A program made the position numbers and the translations under genes. This document shows, in pieces, positions 8,116-17,814 of a stretch of DNA of 64,000 nucleotides (position 1 is its first letter; each line of letters starts with the position of its first letter). Under the pieces are notes generated by a model. The model was given only the letters and a program-made list of their open reading frames with translations. It was not told where the DNA came from and ran no database searches. The DNA is from Cellulomonas pakistanensis (GTDB lineage: Bacteria > Actinomycetota > Actinomycetes > Actinomycetales > Cellulomonadaceae), in assembly GCF_016862755.1 (NCBI RefSeq), contig NZ_BONO01000010.1, positions 1 to 64,000 of the forward strand. The letters are read 5' to 3'.

Positions 8116-10671
8116 TCAGCCGCCCCAGTCCGCGAGCTCGCTGCGCCCCACCAGCCCGAGCTTCCGCAGCGCCCGGCTCATGTGGTTCTCCACCGTGCGC
8201 ACGCTCAGGTACAGCTGGTCCGCGATCTGCCGGTTGCTCAGGCCCTCGCGCGCGAGCACGGCGACCTCCTGCTCCCGCGCCGACAGCGGCTCCGCCCGGA
8301 CCCCGCCGAGCCGGGACACCGGCGCGCGGGTCGGCCGCGGCGTCCCCTCGCGGACGCCGAGCACGGCCTCCGCGGCGCGGGCCAGCGCCGGCGCCGCGTC
8401 CGCGCTGGTCCCCGGCACGGCCGCGGCGATCTCCTCGTGGTCGTCGGCCACCAGCCCGACCACCAGGCGGGCGTACGGCTCGAGCAGCGGCACCCGGGTG
8501 CGCTCCTCGAGGTCGACGACGGCGTCCGCGCGCTCGGCGTCGAGCTCGCCGCCGCCGAGGGTCCAGCACAGCAGCGCCGGGTGCAGCAGCCCCTCGTCGG
8601 CGTACCGCCGGGCCGCCGTGCGCGCGATCCAGGCGGCCTCGGACGGCTCGCCGGTCGCGCCGGCCAGCGCCGCGTGCGCGAGCGGGCGCAGCGAGCGCAG
8701 CAGCGGCCGGTGCGCGGTCGGCGTCCGGTCGAGCTCTCGCACCAGCACCTGAGCGAGCGTGAGGTTGCCCGCGTGCGCCTGGATGACCGCGCCGACGGTC
8801 AGCCCTCGCCGGTAGAACGTCGTGCCGATCGGGCCGGGCGCGCCGAGCCGCAGCGCCGTGCTCACGGCCCGCCAGGCCGCCGCCGTCTGCGAGGACATGT
8901 AGAGCACCTCGGCGAGCATGCTGGCGTGCACCCGGATGGCCAGGTCGTCGACAGCGTCGTACGCCGCGTCGAGCATCCGGCGCTGCCACTGCTCCGCCTC
9001 CACCAGCCGACCGGCGAGCAGCAGCGCCTGCCCGCGGAGCGCCGCGAGGTAGTGCCGCGTCTCCGGGCCCGCGTCCCCCGCCTCCGCGCGGTCGAGCGCG
9101 TCGAGCGCGGCCTCGGGCCAGCCGCCCTCCAGCAGCGCGGCGGCGCGCAGCACCGCGGGCCAGCCGCGGGCGAACGGCGCGCCGGGCTCCGGGTCCGCCT
9201 CCGCGGCGACCTCGCCCGCCGGGCGCCCGGCGGCCAGCTCGCGCAGGAGGCGCGGCTTCAGGTCGCCGAGCGCGGCCACGGGGGCCAGGTCGGGGTGCGC
9301 GGGCGGGTCCGCCGCCTCACCCCCGCGCCCCGCACCGTCGTCGGCGTCGCCCGTGCCCCCGGTCGCGCACGCGGCCGAGCCCGCCGCCACGCCCGACCAG
9401 GCGGACCACCGCCAGCGGTAGAACGCGAACGCCGCCCGCTCCCCCGGGTCGTCGCACGCCGTGGGCGTCACGCGCGCGAACACCTCCGCGAGCGGGTCGG
9501 GCGCCGGGCGCCGCATGAGCGCCGCGAGGTACGCGTTCGCGGTCGCGAGGGTGGGCCCGGCGAGCCACTCCGCGCGGCGCGCGCCCTCCTCCGCGGTCGC
9601 CCGCTCGTGCACCAGGCCGGCCACCTGCGCGACCCACGCGGGGGCGCCGCCCTCGCCGGACGGCGCGGCCAGGAGCACCGTCGTGACGTCGTCGACCGCG
9701 GAGGACGCGGCCACGGCCCCGCCCTCGGCCGCCACCCGCTCCGCGAGCTGCCGGCGGCGGAACGGGGACACCCGCTCGCGCAGCGCCCGGGCCAGCAGGG
9801 GCGGGGACACCGCGAGCACCTCGCCCGAGCCCACGAGCTCGTGGCCGACCACCCGCCCGTGGTCCGCGAGCGTCGCCAGCGCCACCGGGTCGACGAGCCG
9901 CGCCGCGACGTCGGCGGGCACCGGCCCGGCGCACGCCAGCGTCTCCAGCGTGTCCACGCACCCGGGCCCCAGCCCCGTGAGGAACACGTAGGCCACGGCG
10001 TCGGCCGCGACCTCGCCGAGCGCGCCGTCCTCGACCCACAGCCCGTCGACCCGGCGCAGCGCGCCGCCGGCCCGCGCGGCGTCCGCGAGCGCCACGACCG
10101 CGCGCGGGTTGCCGCCGGTCTCGGCCATCACGGACGCGGTCAGCCCCGTGTCCGCGGGCGCGCCCAGCACCGACTCCAGCAGCGCCGACACCGCGCGGAA
10201 CCCGAACGGCTGCACCCGCACCTCGGCGGGGGCGCGGCCCAGCAGCAGGTCACGGATCCCGGGGCCCGCGGCGCGCAGCGGGTCCGCGGTGCAGGACGCC
10301 ACCAGCAGCGAGCCCGTGCGCCCGAGCACCCGGCGCACCACCGCCAGGCTGGGGTCGTCCATCCGGTCGGCGTCGTCGACCAGCAGCACGCTGCGCCGGG
10401 CGCGCAGCTCCTCCGTCAGCCAGTCCGCGAGCGCCGCCTCGTCCGGCACCCGCACCGACGACGAGGCGTGGTCGAGCAGCGCCGACAGCGCCCGCGACCC
10501 GCCCGCGCGCACCAGGATGCCGGTGACGCCGCGACGGGACGCGTCCGCCAGCAGGCCCTCCAGCACGGTCGACTTGCCCGCCCCGCGGTCGCCCCGCACC
10601 AGGACATCGCGTCCGAGCGGCAACCACCGCTGCGCCGCCGCCACCGTCAGCCCGAACCCCTCAGCCTCCAC
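8116..10671 (-). CDS. LuxR-family ATP-binding transcriptional regulator
   Basis: 851 residues from the GTG at 10671, chosen because GGAGGG lies about 7 bases upstream and the protein then begins right before the ATPase domain. The N-terminal AAA/STAND domain has a Walker A, RGDRGAGKST (about residues 27-36), and a Walker B-like LLVDDADR. The middle 500 residues are helical TPR-like repeats. The C-terminal 60 residues form a GerE/LuxR helix-turn-helix (LSAREQEVAVLAREGLSNRQ, then the recognition helix SVRTVENH). This is the LAL/MalT-like architecture: a cytoplasmic, ligand- or ATP-gated transcription activator. It stands alone, 267 bases from the divergent reductase gene, so its target is unknown. 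Confidence 0.88.
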   Translation of the reverse strand: MEAEGFGLTVAAAQRWLPLGRDVLVRGDRGAGKSTVLEGLLADASRRGVTGILVRAGGSRALSALLDHASSSVRVPDEAALADWLTEELRARRSVLLVDDADRMDDPSLAVVRRVLGRTGSLLVASCTADPLRAAGPGIRDLLLGRAPAEVRVQPFGFRAVSALLESVLGAPADTGLTASVMAETGGNPRAVVALADAARAGGALRRVDGLWVEDGALGEVAADAVAYVFLTGLGPGCVDTLETLACAGPVPADVAARLVDPVALATLADHGRVVGHELVGSGEVLAVSPPLLARALRERVSPFRRRQLAERVAAEGGAVAASSAVDDVTTVLLAAPSGEGGAPAWVAQVAGLVHERATAEEGARRAEWLAGPTLATANAYLAALMRRPAPDPLAEVFARVTPTACDDPGERAAFAFYRWRWSAWSGVAAGSAACATGGTGDADDGAGRGGEAADPPAHPDLAPVAALGDLKPRLLRELAAGRPAGEVAAEADPEPGAPFARGWPAVLRAAALLEGGWPEAALDALDRAEAGDAGPETRHYLAALRGQALLLAGRLVEAEQWQRRMLDAAYDAVDDLAIRVHASMLAEVLYMSSQTAAAWRAVSTALRLGAPGPIGTTFYRRGLTVGAVIQAHAGNLTLAQVLVRELDRTPTAHRPLLRSLRPLAHAALAGATGEPSEAAWIARTAARRYADEGLLHPALLCWTLGGGELDAERADAVVDLEERTRVPLLEPYARLVVGLVADDHEEIAAAVPGTSADAAPALARAAEAVLGVREGTPRPTRAPVSRLGGVRAEPLSAREQEVAVLAREGLSNRQIADQLYLSVRTVENHMSRALRKLGLVGRSELADWGG

Positions 10672-10938
10672 CGCCAGCCCTCCGTGTGCGTCGCGCTCCC
10701 GGCTACGCACTCTGGCGCGGCAGCCACCACTCAACGGACGAGCCGGGACCACCTACGCACGTCTCGGGAGCGCGAGCGCGCCCGGCCCCGGGGCGCGCCC
10801 GGCGCCCGCACGGGATCCCCCTACCCAGGTCGGACCGGGGCGGGCGCCGTCGCCGCGCATCGGGGGAGGACCGGTGCCACGCTGGGAGGGCCGTGCGGGT
10901 GCCGGCCGGGCCCCGCCGCCCACGGACCGGAGGACGCG

Positions 10939-11538
10939 ATGTCGTACACCATCGGCTACTTCGTCGGCAGCCTGTCGAGCGCGTCGATCAACCGCACGCT
11001 CGCCGACGCGATGATCTCCCTGGCGCCGGACCAGCTCGAGTTCCGCGAGATCCCGATCGGCGGCCTCCCGCTCTACAGCCCCGACCACGACGCCGACTAC
11101 CCGGCGGAGGCGCGGGTGCTCAAGCGGGCGATCGAGGAGTCGGACGGCATCCTGTTCGTGTCGCCCGAGTACAACCGGTCGATCCCCGGCGCGCTGAAGA
11201 ACGCGATCGACTGGGGCTCCCGGCCGTGGGGCACCAACTCGTTCGCCCGCAAGCCCACCGGGATCGCCGGCGCCTCGATCGGGGCGATCGGCACCGCGGT
11301 CATGCAGTCGTCCATGCGCGGCGTGCTGAGCTTCCTCGACGCGCCGCAGCTCAACGCCCCCGAGGTGTACGTGCGGGTCGAGCCGGGCACGTTCGCCGAG
11401 GACGGCACGCTGCTCGACGACTCGCTCGCCCAGTTCCTCCGGCACTACATGGAGGAGTACTGCGCGTTCGTGCAGCGGGTGCTCGCCGCGAACGCGCCCG
11501 GGCACATCGGCGACCCGGAGGCGATGCCGGTCGCCTGA
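10939..11538 (+). CDS. NAD(P)H-dependent FMN reductase family protein
   Basis: 199-residue flavodoxin-like protein. The N-terminal GYFVGSLSSASINRTLAD is the phosphate-binding loop of the NADPH-dependent FMN reductase (ArsH/chromate-reductase-like) family. SPEYNRSIPGALKNAIDW (about residues 75-92) is the family's second signature. It is expected to reduce FMN, quinones or similar with NAD(P)H in the cytoplasm. GGAGGACG sits ahead of the ATG. Isolated gene, divergent from the LuxR-type regulator and convergent with pirin; a regulatory link to the former is possible but unsupported. Confidence 0.9.
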   Translation: MSYTIGYFVGSLSSASINRTLADAMISLAPDQLEFREIPIGGLPLYSPDHDADYPAEARVLKRAIEESDGILFVSPEYNRSIPGALKNAIDWGSRPWGTNSFARKPTGIAGASIGAIGTAVMQSSMRGVLSFLDAPQLNAPEVYVRVEPGTFAEDGTLLDDSLAQFLRHYMEEYCAFVQRVLAANAPGHIGDPEAMPVA

Positions 11539-11603
11539 GCCGGCCGCTCCGGGCCGGGTGCGGGCGGGCAGGCCGAGCCCGGCCGGCCGGGTCGCCCCCG
11601 GCC

Positions 11604-12596
11604 CTACGCGCGCGGCCGCAGCCGCAGCTCCGGCATCGGCGGTGCCGGAAGCGGCGCCGCCGGGTGCCCCTCGACGCGACCGAAGCCCGGAGCCGGCGCG
11701 TCCGGGTCGCCGATCTCGGCCTGCCACCGGGCGCGCGCCGCGACGACCTCGTCGTGGTCCCGCCCGATGAAGTTCCACCACATGACGATCTGCTCGCCCA
11801 GCGGCAGCCCGCCGATCAGCAGCACCCGCGCCTCGACGTCGCCGGTCACCGTCAGGGTGAGCGACGTCGCGCCCGGCTCCCGGTACAGCAGGTGCGACAC
11901 CGGGGCGTCCACCCCGTCGACCGTCAGCGCCCCGGAGTCGACCAGCACCGCGTGCTCGAACGCCGGGTCCACGGGGAACGCGTGCGACGCGCCGGGCCGC
12001 AGCCGGACCTCGGCGCCGACCAGCGGGCTGAACGTCCGCACCGGCGACGTCGACCCGGCGAGCGTGCCCAGGAACACCCGCGCCTCGCCGCCGTCGAGCG
12101 GGACCACCGGCGGGACGTGGTGCTCGAACGCCGGCGCCGCACCGCGGTCGGCCTCGGGCAGCACCGTCCACAGCTGCACGCCGTGCAGGACGGTCGTCGC
12201 GGCGGTCGAGTCCTCGGAGTGGCTGATGCCGCGGCCCGCCGTCATGAGGTTCATCTCGCCCGGCCGGACCAGGCAGTGCGTGCCGAGGCTGTCGCGGTGC
12301 TCGATCTCGCCGGAGAACAGCCAGGACACGGTCTGCAGCCCGGTGTGCGGGTGCGGCGGGACGCGCATGCCGCCGGTCACCGCGACGTCGTCGGGCCCGT
12401 AGTGGTCGAGGAAGCACCAGGCGCCGACGAACGACCGGGCGCGCTGGGGCAGCGTGCGGCGGACCGACATCGCGCGGATGCCGCCGAGCGGCACGTCCCG
12501 CGGCTCGAGCAGCTCGAACCCGGTGGGGAGGCCGGCCGCGGACTCGCCGCCCGGGGTGCACACACGCTCGGTGGCGACGGCCTCCAGGTTGGTCAT
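11604..12596 (-). CDS. Pirin family protein
   Basis: 330-residue bicupin. The N-terminal cupin has the metal ligands of pirins (PHPHTGLQTV then GEIEHRDSLG, about residues 59-85), followed by the GRGISHSE stretch; the C-terminal pirin domain is present. Pirins bind Fe, and some members have quercetinase activity or act as redox-sensitive cofactors; which applies here cannot be read from sequence. The ATG at 12596 has a TAGGCT hexamer 7 bases upstream (12604-12609), so the mRNA is probably leaderless. Confidence 0.92.
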   Translation of the reverse strand: MTNLEAVATERVCTPGGESAAGLPTGFELLEPRDVPLGGIRAMSVRRTLPQRARSFVGAWCFLDHYGPDDVAVTGGMRVPPHPHTGLQTVSWLFSGEIEHRDSLGTHCLVRPGEMNLMTAGRGISHSEDSTAATTVLHGVQLWTVLPEADRGAAPAFEHHVPPVVPLDGGEARVFLGTLAGSTSPVRTFSPLVGAEVRLRPGASHAFPVDPAFEHAVLVDSGALTVDGVDAPVSHLLYREPGATSLTLTVTGDVEARVLLIGGLPLGEQIVMWWNFIGRDHDEVVAARARWQAEIGDPDAPAPGFGRVEGHPAAPLPAPPMPELRLRPRA

Positions 12597-12791
12597 GCAC
12601 GGCAGCCTAGTTTCAGCGCTCGCCCGGGCCGGGGCGCGCCGCCCGATCCCGCCGTGAGCCCGCACGCAGTTCGGCTGCGGGCCGCGGGGCTTGGCGAGCA
12701 CGTCGACGTCCCGAGCTCAGCGCCGACCCGACGGACGAGACCGGTCCCTCGGGCCCGCGTCGGCGAAATCGGTCGTCACCGCGACGCACCG

Positions 12792-13037
12792 CTACGACTG
12801 GTGCGCCGCCCGCTCCGGCCAGGCCCCTGTGTCCTTGAACCGCCTGTACGCCCGAGCGGCCACACGCGCAGCAAGCCCTCGGGACGCACCAGCCCCGTCC
12901 ACGCGCCACCGCTCGGTCGGGTTGTCCTTGTCGATCACGAGGACCCCGTTCACGTGTCCGTCCGGGGTCATCCTGACTTCGTAACGGACCTCGTTCGCGT
13001 CCTCGGCGATCTTCAGGCCATACGCCGCAACACCCAT
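12792..13037 (-). CDS. Small conserved protein, paralogue of the 17.8-kb gene
   Basis: 81 residues, soluble, with no known domain. The start is the ATG at 13037, with GAGGA just upstream. It shares EVRYEVR, PDG.V.GVLVI and GAWPER/DR.A.Q with the 82-residue protein at 17815-18063; both therefore belong to one small family with an N-terminal beta-rich half and a helical C-terminal half. Function unknown. Confidence 0.7.
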   Translation of the reverse strand: MGVAAYGLKIAEDANEVRYEVRMTPDGHVNGVLVIDKDNPTERWRVDGAGASRGLAARVAARAYRRFKDTGAWPERAAHQS

Positions 13038-13225
13038 CAGTCCTCCATCCTCGCGCGAACCGCGCTCCACCAGTCCGCCACGCGCGGGCTGCGGGCACGC
13101 CCGCGGACAGGGTGGCGTCCGAGCAAGGGACCGGCCCGTCGATCGTGTTCGGCGATCAATACCCGTGCGCCATCCACGGCCACCATCGCCAGTGCGGCGT
13201 GGTGGCCGTGGGGCTCAGCTGGGTG

Positions 13226-13780
13226 CTACCGGAGCACCCGGCGCAGCACGGCCACGGCGGCGAGGCCGCCGGCGATCCACGGGCCCGCCACGATCAGCGG
13301 GTCCAGCACCTGGTGCCGCACGTCGACCCGGCCCCTGCGCGAGGCGATCGGGTGCCGCCGCGGCTCGGACAGGATCCCGGTCTCGGTGATCGGGTTGTCC
13401 GGCCGGGTCGTCGCGAACGACTTGAGGTGCTCGGTCGTCGACTCCACGCGGTCGGCGGCGATCAGCAGGAGCCAGTGCGCCGCGCGACCCTCACTGAACC
13501 GGTCGTAGGCGTACCTCCGGATCGCCCCGGCGGCGCCCTGCAGCGGCTGCGCGGTGCCGAACACCGGCGGCAGCTGCGTGTGCTCGATGGACCGCTCGCG
13601 CGGGTACGGCTCCGGCTGGCGCTCCGGAAAGTCCCAGTGGGCACCGGTCGGGAGGTCGGTCCGCTCGCGCGGGTAGGACGGGCGGTCGGCGGGGTCGAGG
13701 TCGGCACCCCAGCCCGGGATGCGGGCGCGCAGCTGCTCCGGCGTCTCCGCGAGCGGCGGCTTCTCGGCGCGGTACGGCAT
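13226..13780 (-). CDS. Hypothetical protein with C-terminal membrane anchor
   Basis: 184 residues. The N-terminal 90 residues are rich in Pro, Arg and Glu with PRER repeats (YPRERTDLP, YPRERSIEH). A helical middle and a C-terminal hydrophobic segment (about 163-180, VAGPWIAGGLAAVAVL) follow, ending in RRVLR, as in tail-anchored proteins. It lies 13 bases downstream of the alcohol dehydrogenase on the same strand, so the two are co-transcribed. No family recognised. Confidence 0.7.
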   Translation of the reverse strand: MPYRAEKPPLAETPEQLRARIPGWGADLDPADRPSYPRERTDLPTGAHWDFPERQPEPYPRERSIEHTQLPPVFGTAQPLQGAAGAIRRYAYDRFSEGRAAHWLLLIAADRVESTTEHLKSFATTRPDNPITETGILSEPRRHPIASRRGRVDVRHQVLDPLIVAGPWIAGGLAAVAVLRRVLR

Positions 13781-13793
13781 GGTCGTGCTCCCC

Positions 13794-14942
13794 TCAGTCC
13801 TCGTCCGGGATGATGACCGGCTTGATCATGCCGTCGAGCTTCGACGACATCATGTGGTAGCCCTCGGCGATGTGCTCGAGCGGGATGCGGTGCGTGACGA
13901 TGTCCGACGGCTTCAGGTAGCCGTTCCGGATGTGCTCGAGCAGACGCGGCCACTGCCGGGCCACCGGCGCCTGGTTCATCCGCAGCGTCAGGCCCTTGTT
14001 CATCGCGTCGCCGAACTTCACGGCGGAGAAGATCGGGCCGTAGGCGCCCATCACCGACACCGTGCCGCCTTTGCGGACCCCGTCGATCGCCCAGTTCAGC
14101 GCGACCGGCGACCCGCCCTGCAGCTTGAGCTTGGCCGCCGTCACGTGCTGGATCAGGTTGCCGTCCGCCTCCGCGCCGACCGCCTCGATCACCCGGTCGA
14201 AGCCCAGGCCGTCCGTGGCGTACTTCATCTCGACCACGATGTCGTCGTACTCGGCGTAGTTCCGGGTCTCGGCGTAGGCGAACTCCTTCGCCTTCTCCAG
14301 CCGGTAGTCGAGCTGGTCGATGACGACGACCCGGCCCGCGCCCATGAGCCAGGCCGACCGCGCCGCGAACAGCCCGACCGGGCCCGCGCCCAGCACCGCG
14401 ACCGTGTCGCCCTCGCGGATGTCCGCGAGCTGCGCGCCGAAGTAGCCGGTGGACAGCGCGTCGGTCATCAGCAGCGCGTCCTCGTCGTCCAGCCAGTCCG
14501 GGATCTTCTGCGGGCCGACATCGGCGAACGGCACCCGCACGTACTGCGCCTGACCGCCGTCGTACCCGCCCGTCGTGTGCGAGTACCCGTAGATCCCGCC
14601 GACGGCGGTCGCGTTCGGGTTCACGTTGTGGCAGTTCGAGTACAGGCCTCGGGCGCAGAAGAAGCAGGTGCCGCAGTAGATGTTGAAGGGGACCATCACC
14701 CGGTCACCGACCTGCAGGTTCTGCACCGAGGAGCCGACCTGCTCGACGACCCCGATGAACTCGTGCCCGAACGTGTGCCCGATCCGGGTGTCCGGCATCA
14801 TCCCGTGGTACAGGTGCAGGTCGGAGCCGCAGATGGCGGCCCGCACCACCTTCACGATCGCGTCGTTGGGATGCTCGATCCTCGGGACGTCCTTCTCCTC
14901 CACGCGGACCTTGTACGGCCCGCGGTAGACCATGGCGCGCAT
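13794..14942 (-). CDS. Zinc-dependent alcohol dehydrogenase family protein
   Basis: 382-residue medium-chain dehydrogenase. Catalytic zinc ligands are in AICGSDLHLYHG (about 37-48) and GHEF. The structural-zinc cysteine cluster is in YCGTCFFCARGLYSNC (about 89-104). The Rossmann motif GAGPVGLFAA lies near 180. The length and the insertion containing YGYSH resemble glutathione-independent formaldehyde dehydrogenase-like members, so aldehyde or alcohol oxidation with NAD is expected; the substrate is not determinable. GAGAGGGGAACG precedes the ATG. First gene of a two-gene unit with the PRER protein. Confidence 0.9.
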   Translation of the reverse strand: MRAMVYRGPYKVRVEEKDVPRIEHPNDAIVKVVRAAICGSDLHLYHGMMPDTRIGHTFGHEFIGVVEQVGSSVQNLQVGDRVMVPFNIYCGTCFFCARGLYSNCHNVNPNATAVGGIYGYSHTTGGYDGGQAQYVRVPFADVGPQKIPDWLDDEDALLMTDALSTGYFGAQLADIREGDTVAVLGAGPVGLFAARSAWLMGAGRVVVIDQLDYRLEKAKEFAYAETRNYAEYDDIVVEMKYATDGLGFDRVIEAVGAEADGNLIQHVTAAKLKLQGGSPVALNWAIDGVRKGGTVSVMGAYGPIFSAVKFGDAMNKGLTLRMNQAPVARQWPRLLEHIRNGYLKPSDIVTHRIPLEHIAEGYHMMSSKLDGMIKPVIIPDED

Positions 14943-15065
14943 CGACGTTCCCCTCTCGCGATTCGATCACCCCAGCGTGCGGAACCCGCGGCGATGTCGC
15001 ATCTGGGGGGCGCTCCAGGGCCGGACCGGGGTCCGCGACAGGCGGATCGGTGGCACGATCGGCGC

Positions 15066-15485
15066 GTGCCCGCCCCTCGCCCCGCCGCCGCCCTGCTCGG
15101 CGCCGCGCTGCTCGCCGCGCTCGCCGCCTGCGGCCCCGCCGGGTCGCCCGCGACGCCCGTGCCGTCCGCGTCCGAGCACCTGGGCGGGCAGCCGACGCCG
15201 GACGTGACGGGGGTGGTCGTCGGCGGCGCGCTCACGCAGGCGTCCGACCCGTCCTACGAGGGCATGGCGCTCGTCGGGACGGCCGGCGAGCCGTCGGTGC
15301 TCGCGGCGGACGGCGCGCAGGCGACGGTCGCGGACCTGCACGACGGCGACGCCGTCGAGGTGTGGCTGGTGCCGGACAGCGGGTGCGCCGAGTCGTTCCC
15401 GGTGCAGTGCGCGGTGCTGACGGTGCGGGTGACGGAGGCGGCCGCGACGCCGGTGCCGACCGCGGCCGCGACGACCGCGGGCTGA
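15066..15485 (+). CDS. Small lipoprotein
   Basis: 139 residues from a GTG. A classical lipoprotein signal, ALLGAALLAALAAC, puts the lipidated cysteine at about residue 22, followed by a Pro/Ser/Thr-rich linker. The mature part is one small beta-rich domain containing two cysteines (GCAESFPVQC) that could form a disulfide. It is membrane-anchored on the outer face. It ends 40 bases before the SNF2 gene. No family recognised. Confidence 0.75.
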   Translation: MPAPRPAAALLGAALLAALAACGPAGSPATPVPSASEHLGGQPTPDVTGVVVGGALTQASDPSYEGMALVGTAGEPSVLAADGAQATVADLHDGDAVEVWLVPDSGCAESFPVQCAVLTVRVTEAAATPVPTAAATTAG

Positions 15486-15525
15486 CCGGCGCGGTCCCGG
15501 TCCGCGCGCCGTAGCATCGCGACCG

Positions 15526-17796
15526 ATGAGCAGCAGGACGCCCGCCGAGGCCGGCACCGTCGCCCCCGGCGCCGAGGCCCGCGCGCTGCTCGACCGGCAC
15601 CGCACCCTGGCCGCGCGTGCCCGCGCGGTGCTCGACCACGTGGACGAGGCGACGGTCCGGGTCGCGTCGCTCGTCGAGGCCGACCGGGACGCGCGGGTCC
15701 GCGCGGAGCTCGGCGTCGTGCCGGTCGAGCAGCTCGGGGCGATGACCGACCGGAACCTGCGCCTGCGCGCGCTCGCCGAGGCGGGCTACGCGACGGCGGC
15801 CGACCTGCTCGGCGTGCCGGCGGCGACCCTGGACGCGGTGCCCGGCGTCGGCACGCAGACCGCGCGGACCGTCGTCGCCGCCGTCGAGCAGCTCGCCGGA
15901 GCCGTGCGCGCCGGCGTGCCGGTGCGGCTCGAGATCGACCGGTCGGGGCGGCCCGACACGGCCACGACCGTCGAGGTGCTGCGGCTGCTCGACCGGCTGC
16001 TGCGGCTGCGCCCGGTCGTGGAACCGCACCGCGAGGCGCTCGCCGGGTACGCGTCGGCGGTCGCGGTGCACGCGGCGTCGGCGGAGCCGGCGACAGGGCG
16101 GCTGCGGTTCGCCCTGTCCCGGCGGGCGACGAAGGACCGGGCGCGGCGGGCGCTGGCGGCGCTGGCGGGCTGGGACGCGACGCTCGCGGGCGACGCGTCC
16201 GGCGCGGGCGACGCGGCCGGCACGGCCGGGCTCGGCGCGACGATCGACCGGCTGGCCGCCGCGTGCGCCGTCCCGGACGCCGACGCCCCCGCGCTGTGGG
16301 ACGCGTTCGAGCGCCGCTCCGCCGAGCTCTACACCGTGCTCGGCGGCATCGTGCCGCTGGCGCAGGACGTGCTGGCCGCCCGGGGCATGCTCACGGCCGA
16401 GCTCGCGGAGCGCGTCGCCGCCCACCCGCTCGACCTGACGGCGATGCGGGTGCCGCTGCGCGGGTACCAGGAGTTCGGCGCGCGGTTCGCGCTCAACCAG
16501 GGCCGGGCGCTGCTCGGGGACGAGATGGGCCTGGGCAAGACGGTGCAGGCACTGGCGGTGATGGCGCACCTGGCGGCGGGCGGCAACTCCCGCTTCCTCG
16601 TCGTCTGCCCCGCGGGCGTGCTCGTCAACTGGCTGCGCGAGGTCGAGGCGAGGACGTCGCTGGCGGCGCACCGGCTGCACGGCCCGGGGCGGGACGCGGC
16701 GCTCGCGCGGTGGCGGGCCGAGGGCGGCGTCGCGGTGACGACGTTCGAGGGGCTGCCGCACGTGCCGCTCGACACCGCGGGGGTGGCGCTGCTCGTCGTC
16801 GACGAGGCGCACTACGTGAAGAACCCCGAGGCGCAGCGGTCGCGGGCCGTGGCGGCCTGGTCGTCGGCGGTGTGGCGGGTGCTGCTGCTGACGGGCACGC
16901 CGATGGACAACCGGATCGAGGACTTCGTCGCGCTGGTCCGGCTGCTCGACGCGGACCTGGCGGCGTCGCTGCCCCCGCACCTGGGGCTGGTCGGCGCCGA
17001 CACGTTCCGCCGCGACGTGGCGCCGGTCTACCTGCGCAGGAACCAGGCGGACGTGCTGGTCGAGCTGCCGGACCTGGTGCTGGTCGACGAGTGGGAGGAC
17101 CTCTCCCCCGCCGGCGAGCGCGTCTACCGCGAGGCGGTCGCGAGCGGGAACTTCATGGCGATGCGCCGCGCGGCCTGGCTGACCCCGGACCCGGCCGACT
17201 CGACCAAGCTCGGGCGGCTGCGGGAGATCGTCGCCGAGGCGGCCGAGAACGGGCAGCGCACGGTGGTGTTCTCGTACTTCCGGGACGTGCTCGACGTGGT
17301 GGCCACCGCGCTGTTCCACCCGGGCGGGCCGCCCGTGTTCGGGCCGCTGACCGGCGACGTCCCGGGCGACGAGCGGCAGGCGGAGATCGACGCGTTCGCG
17401 GCGGGCCCGCGGGACGGGGTGCTGGTCGCGCAGATCACGGTCGGCGGCGTGGGGCTGAACCTGCAGGCCGCCTCGGTCGCGGTGCTGTGCGAGCCGCAGC
17501 TGACGCCCGCCGCGGAGGCGCAGGCCGTGGCGCGGCTGCACCGGATGGGCCAGGTGCGGGCGGTCGTGGCGCACCGGCTGCTCGCCGAGGACGGCGTGGA
17601 CGAGCGGGTCGTCGAGCTGCTGGCCGGCAAGCGGCGGGTGTTCGACGCCTACGTGCGGGAGTCGTCGGTCGCCGCCGCGGCGGTGGCGGCGGTCGACGTG
17701 ACCGAGGCGGGCCTGGCCCGCGAGGTGGTGGCGATGGAGCAGGCGCGGCTCGGGTACGGGCCGGTGTGGGACGAGCTGGCGGCCGCTCAGGACTAG
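15526..17796 (+). CDS. SNF2-family DNA-dependent ATPase/helicase
   Basis: 756 residues. The N-terminal 300 residues include a helix-hairpin-helix-like segment (LGVPAATLDAVPGVGTQTA, about 92-110). The helicase core follows: Walker A GDEMGLGKT (about 330), motif II VVDEAHYVKNP (about 424), TGTPMDN (motif III), and a helicase C domain ending in motif VI with RLHRMGQVRAV. It translocates on duplex DNA and probably acts in repair or remodelling. It lacks an N-terminal SWIM zinc finger. A TAGCAT hexamer at 15512-15517 lies 8 bases before the ATG, suggesting a leaderless transcript. Confidence 0.92.
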   Translation: MSSRTPAEAGTVAPGAEARALLDRHRTLAARARAVLDHVDEATVRVASLVEADRDARVRAELGVVPVEQLGAMTDRNLRLRALAEAGYATAADLLGVPAATLDAVPGVGTQTARTVVAAVEQLAGAVRAGVPVRLEIDRSGRPDTATTVEVLRLLDRLLRLRPVVEPHREALAGYASAVAVHAASAEPATGRLRFALSRRATKDRARRALAALAGWDATLAGDASGAGDAAGTAGLGATIDRLAAACAVPDADAPALWDAFERRSAELYTVLGGIVPLAQDVLAARGMLTAELAERVAAHPLDLTAMRVPLRGYQEFGARFALNQGRALLGDEMGLGKTVQALAVMAHLAAGGNSRFLVVCPAGVLVNWLREVEARTSLAAHRLHGPGRDAALARWRAEGGVAVTTFEGLPHVPLDTAGVALLVVDEAHYVKNPEAQRSRAVAAWSSAVWRVLLLTGTPMDNRIEDFVALVRLLDADLAASLPPHLGLVGADTFRRDVAPVYLRRNQADVLVELPDLVLVDEWEDLSPAGERVYREAVASGNFMAMRRAAWLTPDPADSTKLGRLREIVAEAAENGQRTVVFSYFRDVLDVVATALFHPGGPPVFGPLTGDVPGDERQAEIDAFAAGPRDGVLVAQITVGGVGLNLQAASVAVLCEPQLTPAAEAQAVARLHRMGQVRAVVAHRLLAEDGVDERVVELLAGKRRVFDAYVRESSVAAAAVAAVDVTEAGLAREVVAMEQARLGYGPVWDELAAAQD

Positions 17797-17814
17797 GACG
17801 GCGACGCGGGGCTG

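Noticed and set aside
10686..13508. Long plus-strand frame spanning the FMN reductase and pirin region
   Set aside because: Non-protein-like composition; the real genes in other frames have clear signatures.
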